NCBI RefSeq assembly: GCF_013377855.1
Contig: NZ_JABXYJ010000003.1
Coordinates: forward strand, 1-64,000
DNA: 64,000 nt
DNA from: Cognatundibacterium oligocarboniphilum
GTDB taxonomy: Bacteria > Pseudomonadota > Gammaproteobacteria > Burkholderiales > Burkholderiaceae_D
Direction of reading: 5' to 3'
Part shown: positions 56,125 to 64,000 of the stretch, in pieces
How positions within the stretch are numbered: the first letter of the stretch is position 1
Layout: every line of letters begins with the position of its first letter
Notes under the pieces: model-generated
The model's input: only the letters and a program-made list of their open reading frames with translations
Told to the model about the DNA's origin: nothing
The model's database searches: none
Program-made: the position numbers and the translations under genes

Positions 56125-58107
56125 ATGGCGCTGCAACAATTATCCGAACAGCAGATCCGCACCTGGACCCGCTCCCAAAAGGACGAGTGGTGGTTTAACA
56201 ATATCTATCGCGGTAACATGGCGCAGCTCACTTTGCGCTCTGCACTGACAGGCTTTCTGCTCGGTGGCATACTCGCTGCCACGGCTTTATATATCGGCGG
56301 CAAAACCGGTGTCGCCATTGGTGTGAATCTGATCAGCGTTATTCTCGCTTTTGCCATCTTCAGAGCGCTGCACAATGCCGGTATTGCCAAAGACTTTACC
56401 ATTCTTGAAAATAACTGCACACAGTCCATCGCCACTTCGGCTGGCTATATGATCACCCCGCTGATTGCCAGTCTGCCGGCTTATATGCTGGTCACCGGCG
56501 TCATTATTCCCTGGTGGCAGATGCTGATCTGGATCGTGATCACATCGATACTCGGCGTGCTGGTCGCGTTCCCGATGAAGCGGCGTTTTATCAATGAAGA
56601 TCAATTGCCGTTTCCGGAAGGTGGCGCTTGCGGCGTGGTGCTCGATGCACTGTATTCTTCCGACGGCAAACAAGGCATGTTCCAGGCCAAACAACTGGCG
56701 GTCACTGGTTTGCTGAGCGCAGCCTACCAATTGCTGATCAGCGACGGCTGGATGAAGCTGATACAGATCCGCCTGCTCGCCATGGACAAACGGGCCGGCC
56801 TGAAAGAAGCCTGGACCATACGCGAGCGCTTCGATGATTACTACTATGCAGCGATGGTTCAGTACGATCTCTGGGTACCGAAAATCCTGGGCGTCGATTT
56901 CCGCACGCTGGGGCTGCGCTTTACGATTGACACCGCCATGCTGGGTGTGGGCGGACTGATGGGCATACGTGTCGCCAGCAGTGTTCTGCTTGGCAACCTG
57001 CTCAATTTCGCGATTCTGGCACCGTGGATGATACAGCGTGGCGATATCGTCGAACGGATATCAACTGCCGGCAAAACCGTCCCCGTCTCACGCATTGAAA
57101 TCCTGAACCAGTGGGGTTTATGGTGGGCCGTTGCGATGATGGTTGCAGGCTCTCTGGTCGGATTACTGGCCAAGCCGGAAATTTTTACCAATGTATTCAA
57201 AAACTTCGGTCGCAAAAAAAGCGCTGAAGAAAAAGTCGATCTGCTGGCGGATATCGAAGTACCTCTGTGGATTTCCTATGTCGGCGTACCGATATTCAGC
57301 GTACTGGCAGCGTGGAGCACGCATGCCTTCTTCGGTGTTCCGTGGCTGCTCGCCTTTATTTCGTTACCGATGATTTTTGTGCTGACCGTGATCTGTACCA
57401 ACGCGATGGCGCTCACTTCCTGGATGCCGACTGGCGCCTTATCGAAAATCACCCAGTTCACTATCGGCGCCATCGATCGCAGCAATCCGGCCAGCAATCT
57501 GCTGCCGGCAGCGATCACAGCCGAAGTGTCGCAAAACGCTTCGAGCCTGCTGTCCGACATTAAACCGGGTTATATGCTGGGTGCCCGCCCGCGCCAGCAG
57601 GCGATCGGCCATCTGATCGGCATCATCTCTGGGGCACTGGCGTGCATTCCACTGTATTTCCTGCTGTTTCTGCCACCGGATAATCACGGTGTGCGCAGCA
57701 CCTCCACGCTGGTCTCTGAACAGTTTTCCATGCCGGCTGCGATGCAATGGAAAGGGGTCGCCGACCTGATCGCGCACGGTGTCAGCAGTCTGCCTGCCAG
57801 CGCCGTAACGACGATGATCATTGCGGCTGTATTTGCCGTTATTTTTGAAATCGCCGGAATAAAGAGCAAAGGCCGCTTCCCGCTCTCATCTGTATCGATC
57901 GGCCTCGGCGTGGTTTTGCCGACCGATGCCTGCATCATGATGTGGCTCGGTGCATTCGGATTCTGGCTCATGGAAAAACGCCATCCGGTTCCCGGCAGCA
58001 GTGGTAACCGCTTCTGGGTAGACGGATGCGAAGCAATATCCGCCGGTTTGATTGCCGGTTCTGCCCTGATCGGTATCGGCAATGCGATTCTCAATGTGCT
58101 GATTTGA
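56125..58107 (+). CDS. OPT-family oligopeptide transporter
   Basis: A 660-residue inner-membrane transporter of the oligopeptide transporter (OPT) family. The start at 56125 (MALQQLSEQQIRTWTRSQKDEWWFNNIYRGNMAQLTLRSALTGFLLGG) follows a CTGGAG-like ribosome site; an upstream in-frame start would add 37 residues that look unrelated. About 14 transmembrane helices are visible, with conserved NCTQSIATSAGYM and LAFPMKRRFINEDQLPFPEGGACGVVLDALYSSD-type motifs in the first half (DQLPFPEG is typical of bacterial OPT). Substrates may be oligopeptides or metal chelates; not determined. It lies after the groEL terminator, so it has its own promoter. Confidence 0.92.
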   Translation: MALQQLSEQQIRTWTRSQKDEWWFNNIYRGNMAQLTLRSALTGFLLGGILAATALYIGGKTGVAIGVNLISVILAFAIFRALHNAGIAKDFTILENNCTQSIATSAGYMITPLIASLPAYMLVTGVIIPWWQMLIWIVITSILGVLVAFPMKRRFINEDQLPFPEGGACGVVLDALYSSDGKQGMFQAKQLAVTGLLSAAYQLLISDGWMKLIQIRLLAMDKRAGLKEAWTIRERFDDYYYAAMVQYDLWVPKILGVDFRTLGLRFTIDTAMLGVGGLMGIRVASSVLLGNLLNFAILAPWMIQRGDIVERISTAGKTVPVSRIEILNQWGLWWAVAMMVAGSLVGLLAKPEIFTNVFKNFGRKKSAEEKVDLLADIEVPLWISYVGVPIFSVLAAWSTHAFFGVPWLLAFISLPMIFVLTVICTNAMALTSWMPTGALSKITQFTIGAIDRSNPASNLLPAAITAEVSQNASSLLSDIKPGYMLGARPRQQAIGHLIGIISGALACIPLYFLLFLPPDNHGVRSTSTLVSEQFSMPAAMQWKGVADLIAHGVSSLPASAVTTMIIAAVFAVIFEIAGIKSKGRFPLSSVSIGLGVVLPTDACIMMWLGAFGFWLMEKRHPVPGSSGNRFWVDGCEAISAGLIAGSALIGIGNAILNVLI

Positions 58108-58133
58108 TTCAGCAGCCCGACAACACCGCACCG

Positions 58134-58877
58134 TTATTGAGCCCCGTCACCATGCGGGGTTTGTTGTTCTGAATTCATTGAAAGATCAGGAATTCTCTGC
58201 ATTTGCTGGTTGATGAAAGCATCAAACGCCTGCAACAGGGGCCGGAATTTTTGTTCGTTCTGTTCAATCCGCATCAGTGCATAGGCGCAGGCTTCGAGAC
58301 TGGAGAGCTGATCAGGCTGATGCGCCCGACGTATCCGGTAATGCGAAGCGGGCATGTGTTCCAGGCTGATACGGGGCAAGCACTGCAGAGCTGGGTTCAG
58401 ATACAGCATCTTGCGACTTTTTCGCCAGGTAGCGTCGAGCACAACCAGGCGTATGCCGGTGAGTTCCGCAGGCAGCGGACGGGCTGCTGCATCCCACGGC
58501 ATCAGGTCTGGCGCCTGATTCTGGCTGGTATCCGGATACAGCAATACCGGCTGACGCTGTGAGGGGCAATGTTGCTGATGATGCGGGTGATCACTGCTGT
58601 TCGCCCCATACAAAGCCTGCTCCAGCAGATCCGGCGCAAACTGTTCGCCACAGATGATCCGCGAATGATCGAGACATAAATGCAGCAGGCGCACACTCCC
58701 CTTGGCATGATGCACTTCCAGCGGATGCTGCAATATCAATACATCAGTCTGGTTCGCAACGCGCTGAATGCAGGCGCAGATACACGCTGCCTGAGCGCGG
58801 TCACAACGTTCACAGACAAGCCTCCGGTGATATGCCGGACCAGCATCAGAAGCACGAGCAGTATCGTGCTGATTCAT
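58134..58877 (-). CDS. tapT: tRNA-uridine aminocarboxypropyltransferase (DTW domain)
   Basis: A 247-residue DTW-domain enzyme that adds an aminocarboxypropyl group from S-adenosylmethionine to a uridine in tRNA (acp3U, TapT/YfiP-like). The Cys-rich N-terminal segment (CERCDRAQAACICACIQ) and VLILQHPLEVHHAKGSVRLLHLCLDH are typical. The DTW-type motif reads LVVLDATWRKSRKMLYLNP. It lies 42 bp after the yfcH-like gene on the same strand. Confidence 0.88.
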   Translation of the reverse strand: MNQHDTARASDAGPAYHRRLVCERCDRAQAACICACIQRVANQTDVLILQHPLEVHHAKGSVRLLHLCLDHSRIICGEQFAPDLLEQALYGANSSDHPHHQQHCPSQRQPVLLYPDTSQNQAPDLMPWDAAARPLPAELTGIRLVVLDATWRKSRKMLYLNPALQCLPRISLEHMPASHYRIRRAHQPDQLSSLEACAYALMRIEQNEQKFRPLLQAFDAFINQQMQRIPDLSMNSEQQTPHGDGAQ

Positions 58878-58919
58878 ACGAAATCCGGCACAAATAGCAT
58901 ATCGGTCTGTTTCACCTGA

Positions 58920-59831
58920 TTAATCCGGCACCTGCCATAAGTGATCCAATGCGGCAGCCAGTTCCGGATAGCGAAAGGCAAAGCCGCGCGCCAGCGCCTG
59001 CGCCGGACGCACGCGTTGCCCGCCCGTCAGCAATAAGGCCCGTTCTCCCAGCATCAGGCGGAGCACTGCCGCGGGCATCTTCAGCCATGCAGTACGGTGC
59101 AACTGGTGCGCTAATGCCGCAGTCCATCCGGCGTTCTGAACCGGATTGGGCGCGACCATATTAAACCGGCCAGCGGCACTGGCATCCATCAGCAAGCTAT
59201 AGAGCAGCGCAATATAATCGTCGATATGAATCCAGCTCATCCACTGTCTGCCATCACCGATTTGCATACCCAACCCCAACTGGAAAGGAAGGCGCATTTT
59301 CTGTAATACGCCGCCTGCCGCATCCAGGACTAAGCCTGTCCGCAGCAGACAAAGCCGTATTCCCATTGCTGCTGCCGGTAGTGCAGCGCCCTCCCATTCA
59401 ACGCACAGCAATGCGCCGAAGTCCTGCCCGGCTGAGGAGGACTCATCCTGCCAGTCATCACCATGGTCGCCGTAGTATCCGATCGCCGAGCCGCTCAGCA
59501 AAACAGCGGGTTTGTGATGTGCATCCGCGATACGGCGCAGCAGTGCCGTTGTCAGCCCTATCCGGCTGTTTCGCAATATTTTTTGACGCGAAGCAGTCCA
59601 GCGCCGGTCGGCAATCGGCTCACCCGCCAGATTGATCACGGCATCAAACACGGTATCGGCGCGGTATTCGTCGAGCCCACACATCGGTATCACGTCCGCG
59701 CCGCAGAGTACCTTCACCACGCTGGAATGCTGTCTGCTCAGCACTGTCAGTGTATGTCCCTGCGCCGTCAGGAAGGCGCATAAGCGGCGGCCAATCAGAC
59801 CCGTCCCGCCAGTGATCAGAATACGCATCAT
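58920..59831 (-). CDS. TIGR01777-type NAD-dependent epimerase-fold protein (YfcH-like)
   Basis: A 303-residue extended-SDR protein of the YfcH/SDR39U1 family. The NAD-binding N terminus is RILITGGTGLIGRRLCAFLTAQGHTLTVLSRQ. Family markers are FDAVINLAGEPIADRRWTASRQKILRNSRIGLTTALLRRI and LLSGSAIGYYGDHGDDWQDESS, plus a C-terminal DUF1731-like part (AAWLKMPAAVLRLMLGERALLLTGGQRVRPAQALARGFAFRYPELAAAL). Its reaction is not known. It lies 45 bp after tonB and 42 bp before tapT, so the three may form one transcript. Confidence 0.9.
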   Translation of the reverse strand: MMRILITGGTGLIGRRLCAFLTAQGHTLTVLSRQHSSVVKVLCGADVIPMCGLDEYRADTVFDAVINLAGEPIADRRWTASRQKILRNSRIGLTTALLRRIADAHHKPAVLLSGSAIGYYGDHGDDWQDESSSAGQDFGALLCVEWEGAALPAAAMGIRLCLLRTGLVLDAAGGVLQKMRLPFQLGLGMQIGDGRQWMSWIHIDDYIALLYSLLMDASAAGRFNMVAPNPVQNAGWTAALAHQLHRTAWLKMPAAVLRLMLGERALLLTGGQRVRPAQALARGFAFRYPELAAALDHLWQVPD

Positions 59832-59876
59832 TTTCCTTTCGCTTTTACGACAAAAACAAGTTCAAGCTGACTGAAC

Positions 59877-61871
59877 TCAGCGCAGCTCTTCGAGTATTTT
59901 TAAGCCTTCGTCAAAATTCCAGATACGCCGGATTTCAATCACATCATACTGCGCCGCAATAGCAGGTGGAAACGCCGCATATCTGGCATTAATCCGCACG
60001 ATATTCCGCACCGCCTGATCCAGATCGGCCCTGCCGCTGGAACGGTGGATGGTGATTTCCTCGACGCTGCCATCGCTGCGGATCGCAACCGTCACCAGCG
60101 GATCGCCACGAGCCTTGTCTTTGGAAGTCTGTGAGTAATTCAGATTACCATTGCGCTCTACTTTCTGTTTCCAGCTGTCGACATACATGCGAAGCTGCAC
60201 ATCTTTTTCAGAGCTGCCGAAAACACTGTGACGGCGCGGCTTTTCCTCGGTGCTGTTGCGCGGCAGCGGCGGAGTGCCGCCCAGTAAATCCAGCCCGCGC
60301 GCCTGTTCTCTGGCGCGGTTCGCCAGATCACTGCTGTACAGATTGCGTGGCAATAAAGCCAGCGATTTATGATCGTCAGATCCTTCCTGCCCCTGCCCGG
60401 CGGTACTTGCGCTACCAGCACTACCGGCAGTACCGGCATCGCGGTTCACAAAGACAGCCCGGCCTTGCTGCGCCGTACCGGAAACTCCGCCCGGTACATT
60501 CTGGACAACCTGTCCAGGCTGAGCATCGCTGCTGCCGCGCTGTGTCAATACAGCGGCGGCTTCCTGTTCGTGCTGCTGGATGGCCTGCCGGATGGCACGC
60601 TGCCGGGCGACTTCTGCCTGTTGCTGTGCCTGCTCTGCCTGCTGTTGCAGTTGTTCTTGTTCGCGACGACGTGATTCGGCCACACGCTGCTGTTCTGCTT
60701 CTTCCTCTCGTTGCTGCGCGAGTTGCCGGTTGGTACGCAATGTCTGCACCCGTTCGCGACGCTGCTGTTCCCGCTCTGCCGATTCCGCCTGCAATTGTTG
60801 CTGCAAGCGTGCGTCGTCCAACCGGACCGGATTTGCCGACTGCGCCGCCGCCAGTGCTGTGGCATTGGCGCGCAATGCTTCCTGCATCAGCCGGTGTTGT
60901 TCAGCTTCCTGTTCCAGTTGCTGCGTCATGGCCTGCGCCCGCGCTGCATCTGCCACGCGGCGGCGGGCATCGTCATCGATTTCCTGCAAGGTCTGTTTCG
61001 CCTCTGCAGATAATCCGGCTTTCTGTGGAGTCAGCTCTTCGGGTCGCACCAGCCGTTCAGTTTCTCTGCGCTGCCGCTGGGCCGCGTCTAGTGCGAACCG
61101 GATAACGGGTTCCGCAATCGCCATGGCATCTGCCATCGGTTCCGATACCGGTTTGGCGTCAGCTTCCGGCTCCGGAGTCTGCTGCGCCATGGAAGCACTG
61201 ACCGGATCGGCAAACTGCCTGGGCGCCAGCGCCGCATCGGCAATTTTTTTAACATCGTCCGGATTCGGCACGGCCACCACAAAGCTGTCATTGAAAATAC
61301 TGTCCTGCGCGATGATATCCGGCACTGCCGTTGCCTCATGCCTGCGCTGATGGACGAGAGGTTTTACAGAGCCAGCCTTTGATCTGATGCTCGCAACCGG
61401 TTGTTTTTTCTTGTGCTGCAGTGGCGCAGAAGGTGCCGGACGGGCGCGGGCTGCCGGAGCAATAAGTTCGATCGCATTGGCAGGAGCGGATATCGTCACA
61501 ACCGGTCTGACTGGCGGGGACAGCGGCGCTGGTACTGAAACGGACTCATGCAACGGCGTCGACATTGATGCCGGTATTGGCACGGACGACGGCCCGGCGG
61601 ATGTCGCCGCCAGCTGCGCCGCAGGTGCAGGTGCAGGTGCAGGTGCAGGTGCAGGTGCAGGTGCCAGTGTAATCTGCAGCGCCTGATCAGCTTCGGTGCT
61701 GCGCCGTTTGCTCCAGGGTTTTTCGATGCCCGGCAATCCCAGCCCCGGCAGACCAAACTGCAACGACAAAATCAGCCCATGTACCAATAACGAAATCAGC
61801 AGGCCGGCAGTCAGACGTTTTTTAATCGCAGGCGGTAATCGGGAGGCGGTAGTCACTGGAAACAAATTCAT
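59877..61871 (-). CDS. TonB-family energy transducer with TolA-like coiled coil
   Basis: A 664-residue protein (start at 61871, MNLFPVTTASRLPPAIKKRLTAGLLISLLVHGLILSLQFG; an in-frame TTG 32 codons upstream is unlikely). One N-terminal transmembrane helix (about 20-41), a Pro-Ala-rich stretch with seven AP units, then a long Glu/Gln/Arg-rich region (about 300-475) predicted coiled coil, and a C-terminal TonB domain (DPLVTVAIRSDGSVEEITIHRSSGRADLDQAVRNIVRINARYAAFPP). It is about 2.5 times the size of E. coli TonB; the coiled coil resembles TolA, so it may reach across a wide periplasm. No exbB/exbD is adjacent; partners must be elsewhere. Confidence 0.88.
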   Translation of the reverse strand: MNLFPVTTASRLPPAIKKRLTAGLLISLLVHGLILSLQFGLPGLGLPGIEKPWSKRRSTEADQALQITLAPAPAPAPAPAPAPAAQLAATSAGPSSVPIPASMSTPLHESVSVPAPLSPPVRPVVTISAPANAIELIAPAARARPAPSAPLQHKKKQPVASIRSKAGSVKPLVHQRRHEATAVPDIIAQDSIFNDSFVVAVPNPDDVKKIADAALAPRQFADPVSASMAQQTPEPEADAKPVSEPMADAMAIAEPVIRFALDAAQRQRRETERLVRPEELTPQKAGLSAEAKQTLQEIDDDARRRVADAARAQAMTQQLEQEAEQHRLMQEALRANATALAAAQSANPVRLDDARLQQQLQAESAEREQQRRERVQTLRTNRQLAQQREEEAEQQRVAESRRREQEQLQQQAEQAQQQAEVARQRAIRQAIQQHEQEAAAVLTQRGSSDAQPGQVVQNVPGGVSGTAQQGRAVFVNRDAGTAGSAGSASTAGQGQEGSDDHKSLALLPRNLYSSDLANRAREQARGLDLLGGTPPLPRNSTEEKPRRHSVFGSSEKDVQLRMYVDSWKQKVERNGNLNYSQTSKDKARGDPLVTVAIRSDGSVEEITIHRSSGRADLDQAVRNIVRINARYAAFPPAIAAQYDVIEIRRIWNFDEGLKILEELR
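61621..61662. repeat. Hexanucleotide tandem repeat inside tonB
   Basis: Seven perfect copies of GCAGGT on the plus strand encode the Ala-Pro repeats of TonB on the minus strand. Because the unit is six bases, changes in copy number keep the frame and only change the length of the periplasmic Ala-Pro spacer. Confidence 0.9.
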
Positions 61872-62172
61872 GCCACTGGCTGAGGTTGAGCAAGGTTGTG
61901 GGAGAAATATCCTGCGCTCAATAACAGGCACAGTCGTCACCGGCGTTACTTTACCATTGAGAAGCAAAATTTCCTGCGCATTTTTGTACTTGCTCAGTAC
62001 TGCTTCAGTGCGCCAAGCCCTGCCCGGATTATGCCGATTTCATCGCAAAAACCCGGCGGATGCCACAAGACCATCCAACCCGGTTTCGATTATGCTGTGA
62101 TCATGGCGCAGTTCCGGTATTTTCAGCTTTTCCAGTCTTTCCTGTATTTCTCGTATTTCTGAAAAGGACAAC

Positions 62173-63141
62173 ATGATGCACGATACGATGTCGATTATTG
62201 ACTCTCACACCGGCGGTGAACCGACCCGGATAGTGATCTCTGGCGGCCCTGATCTGGGCGATGGCCCGCTTTCGGCACGGCTGACCTTGTTCCGTGAAAA
62301 ATTTGACCGCTACCGCAGTGCGATTGTCTGCGAACCGCGCGGCTCGGATGTGCTGGTCGGGGCGCTGATCTGCGAACCATCGGACCCTGCTTGTGTTGCC
62401 GGCGTCATTTTTTTTAATAATGTTGATTATCTGGGCATGTGCGGTCACGGTATGATCGGACTGGTCACCACACTGGCGCATCAGGGGAAAATCAGTCCCG
62501 GCAGGCATCGCATTGAAACGCCGGTCGGCGTGGTCGAGACCGAACTGCATGCCGATCGCTCGGTCACGGTGCATAACGTCCCGGCTTATCGTTACCAGGC
62601 AGCGGTCGCTGTTGATGTTCCCGGTATCGGCACCGTCAGCGGCGATATTGCCTGGGGCGGAAACTGGTTTTTCCTGATCAGCGACCACGGACAAAATCTG
62701 GCGCTGACACAAGTCGAATCGTTAACGCATTACTGCTGGCAGGTGCGACAGGCATTGGAACTGCAAGGCATCACCGGCGAAAACGGCGCGCTGATCGATC
62801 ACATCGAACTGTTCGGGCCACCGGTTTCCGGGAAAAATCACAACCGGAATTTTGTACTGTGCCCCGGCAAGGCATACGACCGTTCCCCTTGCGGCACCGG
62901 CACCAGCGCCAAACTCGCCTGTCTGGCGGCAGACAACAAGCTGGCGCCAGGTCAGATCTGGCGTCAGGAAAGTATCATCGGCAGCGTATTTGAAGCTTCC
63001 TACGAAGCGCATGCCGATGGCCGGCGCATTCTGCCTGCATTGCGCGGCACAGCGCACGTGACGGCGGAAGCCAAATTACTGCTGCATGCTGATGATCCGT
63101 TCCGCTGGGGCATCCGTAGCGAATCACTTCAGGCCGACTGA
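62173..63141 (+). CDS. Proline racemase-family enzyme, probable 4-hydroxyproline 2-epimerase
   Basis: A 322-residue cofactor-independent racemase/epimerase. The two catalytic cysteines are present, Cys90 ([10 protein letters not shown]) and Cys240 ([14 protein letters not shown]), as in 4-hydroxyproline epimerase; a Thr/Ser in place of the second Cys would mean a dehydratase. The N terminus [23 protein letters not shown] is typical. It would convert trans-4-hydroxy-L-proline to the cis-D form for catabolism. The other hydroxyproline catabolic genes are not in the window. Its 3' end overlaps that of the convergent AraC gene by 13 bp. Confidence 0.9.
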   Translation: MMHDTMSIIDSHTGGEPTRIVISGGPDLGDGPLSARLTLFREKFDRYRSAIVCEPRGSDVLVGALICEPSDPACVAGVIFFNNVDYLGMCGHGMIGLVTTLAHQGKISPGRHRIETPVGVVETELHADRSVTVHNVPAYRYQAAVAVDVPGIGTVSGDIAWGGNWFFLISDHGQNLALTQVESLTHYCWQVRQALELQGITGENGALIDHIELFGPPVSGKNHNRNFVLCPGKAYDRSPCGTGTSAKLACLAADNKLAPGQIWRQESIIGSVFEASYEAHADGRRILPALRGTAHVTAEAKLLLHADDPFRWGIRSESLQAD

Positions 63142-63908
63142 CACAGATCGCGGTAATCGCTGGGCGTCATGCCAACCGTCGCTTTAAATACCCGGGAAAA
63201 AGCGCTGTGATCCTGATAGCCGCAGGCCAGCGCGATAACAGTGATGCTGTCGCGGCTGTCAGTCAGCAAAGCCGAAGCCGCATCGAGCCTGATTTTGACC
63301 ATCATCTGTCGCGGCGTTAGAGAAAAGATTTTATGAAAATTCCGCTCCAGCTGCGCGACCGATAATCCGGTCAGCGTCACCAGTTCCGTCATGCTGACAG
63401 GGCGGGAAAAATGTTGCCGGATATGCTGCACTGCCACGGCAATACGGGCATAGACCGGATGCTCCTGATCGGGTGCTGCCAGATCGCGGGAAATACCGGT
63501 CATGCCGATGATCTGCTGGCTGCGGTCCCGCAAAGGAAATTTCTGCGTCAGACACCAGCCCCGGGAACGATCGGGATACAGATGCAGTTCCAGCTGATCG
63601 CGCAGCTCGCGCCTGCCCTGCAACACGATCGCATCCTGCGCCGCATAACTGGCAGCCAGCGCCGCCGGAAACACATCGGCAGCACGGCAACCAAGCAGTT
63701 CGGCCTTGCTGCGCCGTCCGCAACGACGTACCAGCGTATGATTGACCACCAGGTAACGGCCATCTTTGTCTTTGACAAAAAAAACGATATCCGGCATCAC
63801 GTCAAACAGGTTTTCGGCAAAAAACGGGTCATCAAGACTGAAGGCGATTTGCTCTCGGGGCGTCATGGCAAAGCAGGTGGAACCGGATTCCGGCACAAAA
63901 TTTATCAC
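63129..63908 (-). CDS. AraC-family regulator with N-terminal PAS domain
   Basis: A 259-residue transcription factor. An N-terminal PAS domain (about 30-145, [47 protein letters not shown]...GMTGISRDL) is followed by an AraC-type double helix-turn-helix (about 160-255, with [26 protein letters not shown]). The PAS domain may bind a small ligand. Facing the epimerase gene, it is a good candidate for its regulator, as AraC-type regulators control hydroxyproline genes in related bacteria. A later in-frame start (MTPREQIAF, about residue 15) is possible. Confidence 0.9.
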   Translation of the reverse strand: MINFVPESGSTCFAMTPREQIAFSLDDPFFAENLFDVMPDIVFFVKDKDGRYLVVNHTLVRRCGRRSKAELLGCRAADVFPAALAASYAAQDAIVLQGRRELRDQLELHLYPDRSRGWCLTQKFPLRDRSQQIIGMTGISRDLAAPDQEHPVYARIAVAVQHIRQHFSRPVSMTELVTLTGLSVAQLERNFHKIFSLTPRQMMVKIRLDAASALLTDSRDSITVIALACGYQDHSAFSRVFKATVGMTPSDYRDLCQSA

Positions 63909-64000
63909 ACTAATATATTAATATGAAAATCAATACCAGAATCCGCCTGAATCGCCTAAAAATACCCTGTAATGCGGTTTTTTCTTACAGTAACGGTGTT

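Noticed and set aside
61621-61662. Tandem repeats as a possible CRISPR array
   Set aside because: The unit is only six bases without spacers and it codes for Ala-Pro in TonB, so it is a coding microsatellite.

Overview
The window looks like chromosomal DNA of a betaproteobacterium of the order Burkholderiales. An Oxalobacteraceae-like genus is my best guess but is not proven. The reasons are the mid-range GC content, the DUF3579-type protein, the compact rpsP-rimM-trmD-rplS operon, the acyl-CoA/etf gene sets, a large TonB protein with a TolA-like coiled coil, and an ArsR-controlled RND pump with thioredoxin 2. I see no rRNA, tRNA, CRISPR array, insertion sequence or phage gene. The window is a nearly continuous set of about 57 intact genes; I found no frameshifted or truncated gene.

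Layout. 0.2-3.8 kb: a TonB-dependent receptor with a long, repeat-bearing upstream region. 3.8-10.1 kb: a DUF1275 membrane protein, a small hypothetical, prfC, a secreted S1/P1 nuclease and sppA. 10.1-16 kb: an acyl-CoA ligase, acyl-CoA dehydrogenase, SDR and histidine phosphatase on the minus strand, with a divergent LysR regulator. 16-21.8 kb: DUF3579, an acyltransferase, a CobD-like membrane protein, a CoA-type Nudix, then the ribosomal/tRNA-modification operon rplS-trmD-rimM-rpsP. 21.9-26.2 kb: a TM2 protein and the etfB-etfA-acyl-CoA dehydrogenase unit. 26.6-31.6 kb: tusA-like, then a tightly overlapping alaS-aaaT-Nudix unit and ugpQ. 31.6-36.4 kb: a CaiB-type CoA transferase, a LytS/LytTR two-component pair, elaA and trhO. 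36.6-40 kb: a flavodoxin-like protein, pirin, LysR and gluQ.

40-43.4 kb is a copper-type unit: a Tat-exported multicopper oxidase, an outer-membrane TolC-family lipoprotein and a CzcI-like small periplasmic protein. 43.5-45.1 kb is a divergent argO/argP pair. 45.1-47.5 kb is a two-gene unit of a periplasmic binding protein and a transmembrane diguanylate cyclase with overlapping reading frames, probably a ligand-to-c-di-GMP sensor. 48-53.5 kb is an ArsR-family repressor divergent from an RND pump, followed by a DUF2892 protein and trxC; a palindrome sits exactly between the -35 and -10 of the pump promoter. 53.7-55.9 kb is groES-groEL with a perfect CIRCE operator and superimposed heat-shock and housekeeping promoters. 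56-64 kb: an OPT transporter, a TonB-yfcH-tapT minus-strand series, and a hydroxyproline epimerase-type gene facing a PAS-AraC regulator.

Functional themes are acyl-CoA oxidation feeding electrons to ETF, metal and redox stress efflux, protein quality control (groESL, sppA), translation (prfC, alaS, rpsP operon, gluQ, trhO, tapT) and nutrient uptake (TonB receptor, TonB, OPT). The most promising units for new biology are the binding-protein/diguanylate-cyclase pair, the cysteine-rich ArsR with its RND-DUF2892-TrxC operon, and the unassigned TonB receptor with its operator-like repeats.
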